A stretch of DNA of 6,631 nt, taken from positions 1 through 6,631 of the forward strand of contig JAGLQT010000075.1 in NCBI GenBank assembly GCA_023136715.1. Direction: 5' to 3'. The notes under the pieces were generated by a model, which did not search any database, was not told the DNA's origin, and saw only the letters and a program-made list of their open reading frames with translations. A program made the translations under genes and the position numbers. Numbering within the stretch: position 1 is the stretch's first letter; every line of letters starts with the position of its first letter. Shown one piece after another: positions 5,554-6,631 of the stretch. This DNA is from Gammaproteobacteria bacterium (lineage in GTDB: Bacteria > Pseudomonadota > Gammaproteobacteria > SZUA-229).

Positions 5554-6631
5554 TGCCTGTTAAGTTTGATTTTTTCTCAAAAATATCTCGGCTTCTATTG
5601 TTGACGCTCATGTTGCTGGTTTCTGGTATGGCGTGGTCTTCTGAAAGTTTCGTTGTCAGTGATATTCGCATTGAGGGGCTTGAGCGCCTACCTGATGGTA
5701 CTCTATTAAATTATTTGCCTGTGCAGGTGGGAGATCCACTAGATAGTAAGCAAATTATTTTTTCGATCAAAGAATTATATAAAACTGGTTTTTTTGCAGA
5801 TGTGCAGTTGTTTAGGGATGGTGATGCACTGATTGTAAAAGTTAAGGAGAGACCTTCAATATCAGAAGTTAATTTCTCAGGTAATTCTGATATTGATAGT
5901 AAAACCCTGGAAGGCGCATTAGAAGATATCGGCATTGTTCAGGGGCGCATTTATAATCGTTCCCTGCTGGAAAAATTGACGCAGGAACTTGAACGTGTTT
6001 ATTTTAGCCAGGGTAAATACGGTATTCGTATCGAAACGGAAATTACAGAGCTGGATCAGAATCGTGTTGATATTGACATTGATATTTCTGAGGGCAGGGT
6101 TGCACTGATCAAGCAGATTAATGTCATCGGCAATGAAAAATTTGATAACGAGACTTTATTAGGTGAGCTGCAATTAGGTGTTCCCGGTGCTTTTTCTATT
6201 TCAGATTCTGATGAATATTCAAAACCTAAGCTGAATGCCGACCTGGAAACATTGCGTTCCTACTATCTTGATCGTGGCTATATTAAGTTTTCAGCCGATT
6301 CAACACAGGTCTCCATTACCCCGGATAAGAAAGATATTTATATCACTATCAACCTGGAAGAGGGTGATCAGTTCACTATCGGCAAGGTAGGATTAGTCGG
6401 TCCAATGGTGGTAGATGAAGAAATACTGAAGGCATTAATTTTGACCAAGTCGGATGATGTGTTCTCAAGAAAGTTGATGACAACGACTCAAAAGCGACTG
6501 GAAGATCGTCTTGGGAAAGTGGGTTATGCCTTTGCTAAAGTTAAATTATCGCCTGAGATTGATGAGCAGAAAAAAATAATAGATTTAGTTTATCAACTTG
6601 TGCCGGGTAATAAAACGCATGTAAGAAACAT
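5550..6631 (+). CDS. bamA: BamA outer membrane protein assembly factor, N-terminal part (runs off window)
   Basis: Central subunit of the BAM complex that folds and inserts beta-barrel proteins into the outer membrane. The frame is open from ATG 5550 to the window edge, 360 codons plus two bases, with no stop; the full protein is usually about 800 aa, so the barrel is missing only because the window ends. Residues 1-30 form a Sec signal peptide: Lys5, Lys11 and Arg14, then the hydrophobic LLLLTLMLLVSGMA. Cleavage is likely near Ser30/Ser31, just before SESFVV, which matches E. coli EGFVV. By comparison with E. coli, POTRA1 spans about 35-102, POTRA2 103-183, POTRA3 186-274, POTRA4 277-355, and POTRA5 just begins. 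LETLRSYYLDRGY in POTRA3 is nearly identical to E. coli. ATG 5550 overlaps the rseP TGA; a second ATG at 5553 is an alternative start. The upstream ribosome site is weak. Confidence 0.96.
   Translation, partial: MMPVKFDFFSKISRLLLLTLMLLVSGMAWSSESFVVSDIRIEGLERLPDGTLLNYLPVQVGDPLDSKQIIFSIKELYKTGFFADVQLFRDGDALIVKVKERPSISEVNFSGNSDIDSKTLEGALEDIGIVQGRIYNRSLLEKLTQELERVYFSQGKYGIRIETEITELDQNRVDIDIDISEGRVALIKQINVIGNEKFDNETLLGELQLGVPGAFSISDSDEYSKPKLNADLETLRSYYLDRGYIKFSADSTQVSITPDKKDIYITINLEEGDQFTIGKVGLVGPMVVDEEILKALILTKSDDVFSRKLMTTTQKRLEDRLGKVGYAFAKVKLSPEIDEQKKIIDLVYQLVPGNKTHVRN

Noticed and set aside
5711..5935. 74-codon minus-strand open frame opposite bamA
   Set aside because: Antisense to POTRA1-POTRA2 coding sequence; the + frame is continuous and matches BamA.
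6069..6088. Short GATATTGA-like repetition in bamA
   Set aside because: It encodes an alternating Asp/Ile beta strand of POTRA2 and is a coding pattern, not a DNA repeat.
95..6631. Hidden novel system, mobile element or horizontally acquired insert
   Set aside because: Every gene is a full-length conserved housekeeping family member (bamA is cut only by the window edge), junctions are tight, composition looks even, and no room remains for an extra gene.

Overview
The window is a conserved housekeeping segment of a proteobacterial chromosome, almost certainly gammaproteobacterial. All genes are on the + strand and tightly packed: the probable last codons of tsf, then pyrH, frr, uppS, cdsA, dxr, rseP and the first 360 codons of bamA, which runs off the right edge. 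The proteins resemble the E. coli and Pseudomonas versions along their whole length. The order uppS-cdsA-dxr is, from memory, the one found in Pseudomonas and many other non-enteric gammaproteobacteria; E. coli has dxr before uppS. Base composition is moderate and looks even throughout. I cannot name a genus.

Layout: positions 1-20 look like the end of tsf. Positions 21-94 are a short gap holding a 13-bp hairpin with a T-run, which is a good intrinsic terminator or attenuator. pyrH (95-829) overlaps frr (826-1383, GTG start) by four bases. After 27 bases comes uppS (ATG at 1411), which abuts cdsA (2167-2994) with no gap. cdsA overlaps dxr (2994-4175) by one base. After ten A/T-rich bases comes rseP (4186-5553), whose stop overlaps the start of bamA (5550 onwards) by four bases. 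No terminator or convincing promoter was seen after position 94, so the genes from pyrH on read as one transcription unit.

The genes link translation to building the cell envelope. PyrH makes UDP, which feeds UTP/CTP and hence UDP-sugars and CDP-lipids. Frr recycles ribosomes. Dxr makes MEP, the first committed intermediate of isoprenoid synthesis, and UppS extends the isoprenoid chain to undecaprenyl diphosphate, the carrier for peptidoglycan and O-antigen. CdsA uses CTP to make CDP-diacylglycerol for phospholipids. RseP is the inner-membrane site-2 protease of the sigma-E envelope stress response, and BamA is the core of the outer-membrane protein insertion machine that this response monitors.

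I found no mobile element, CRISPR array, tRNA, rRNA, toxin-antitoxin or defence system, and nothing that supports an undescribed system. The points worth checking are small: the tsf-pyrH hairpin, several start-codon choices, a start without a Shine-Dalgarno sequence at rseP, and the coupled gene junctions.
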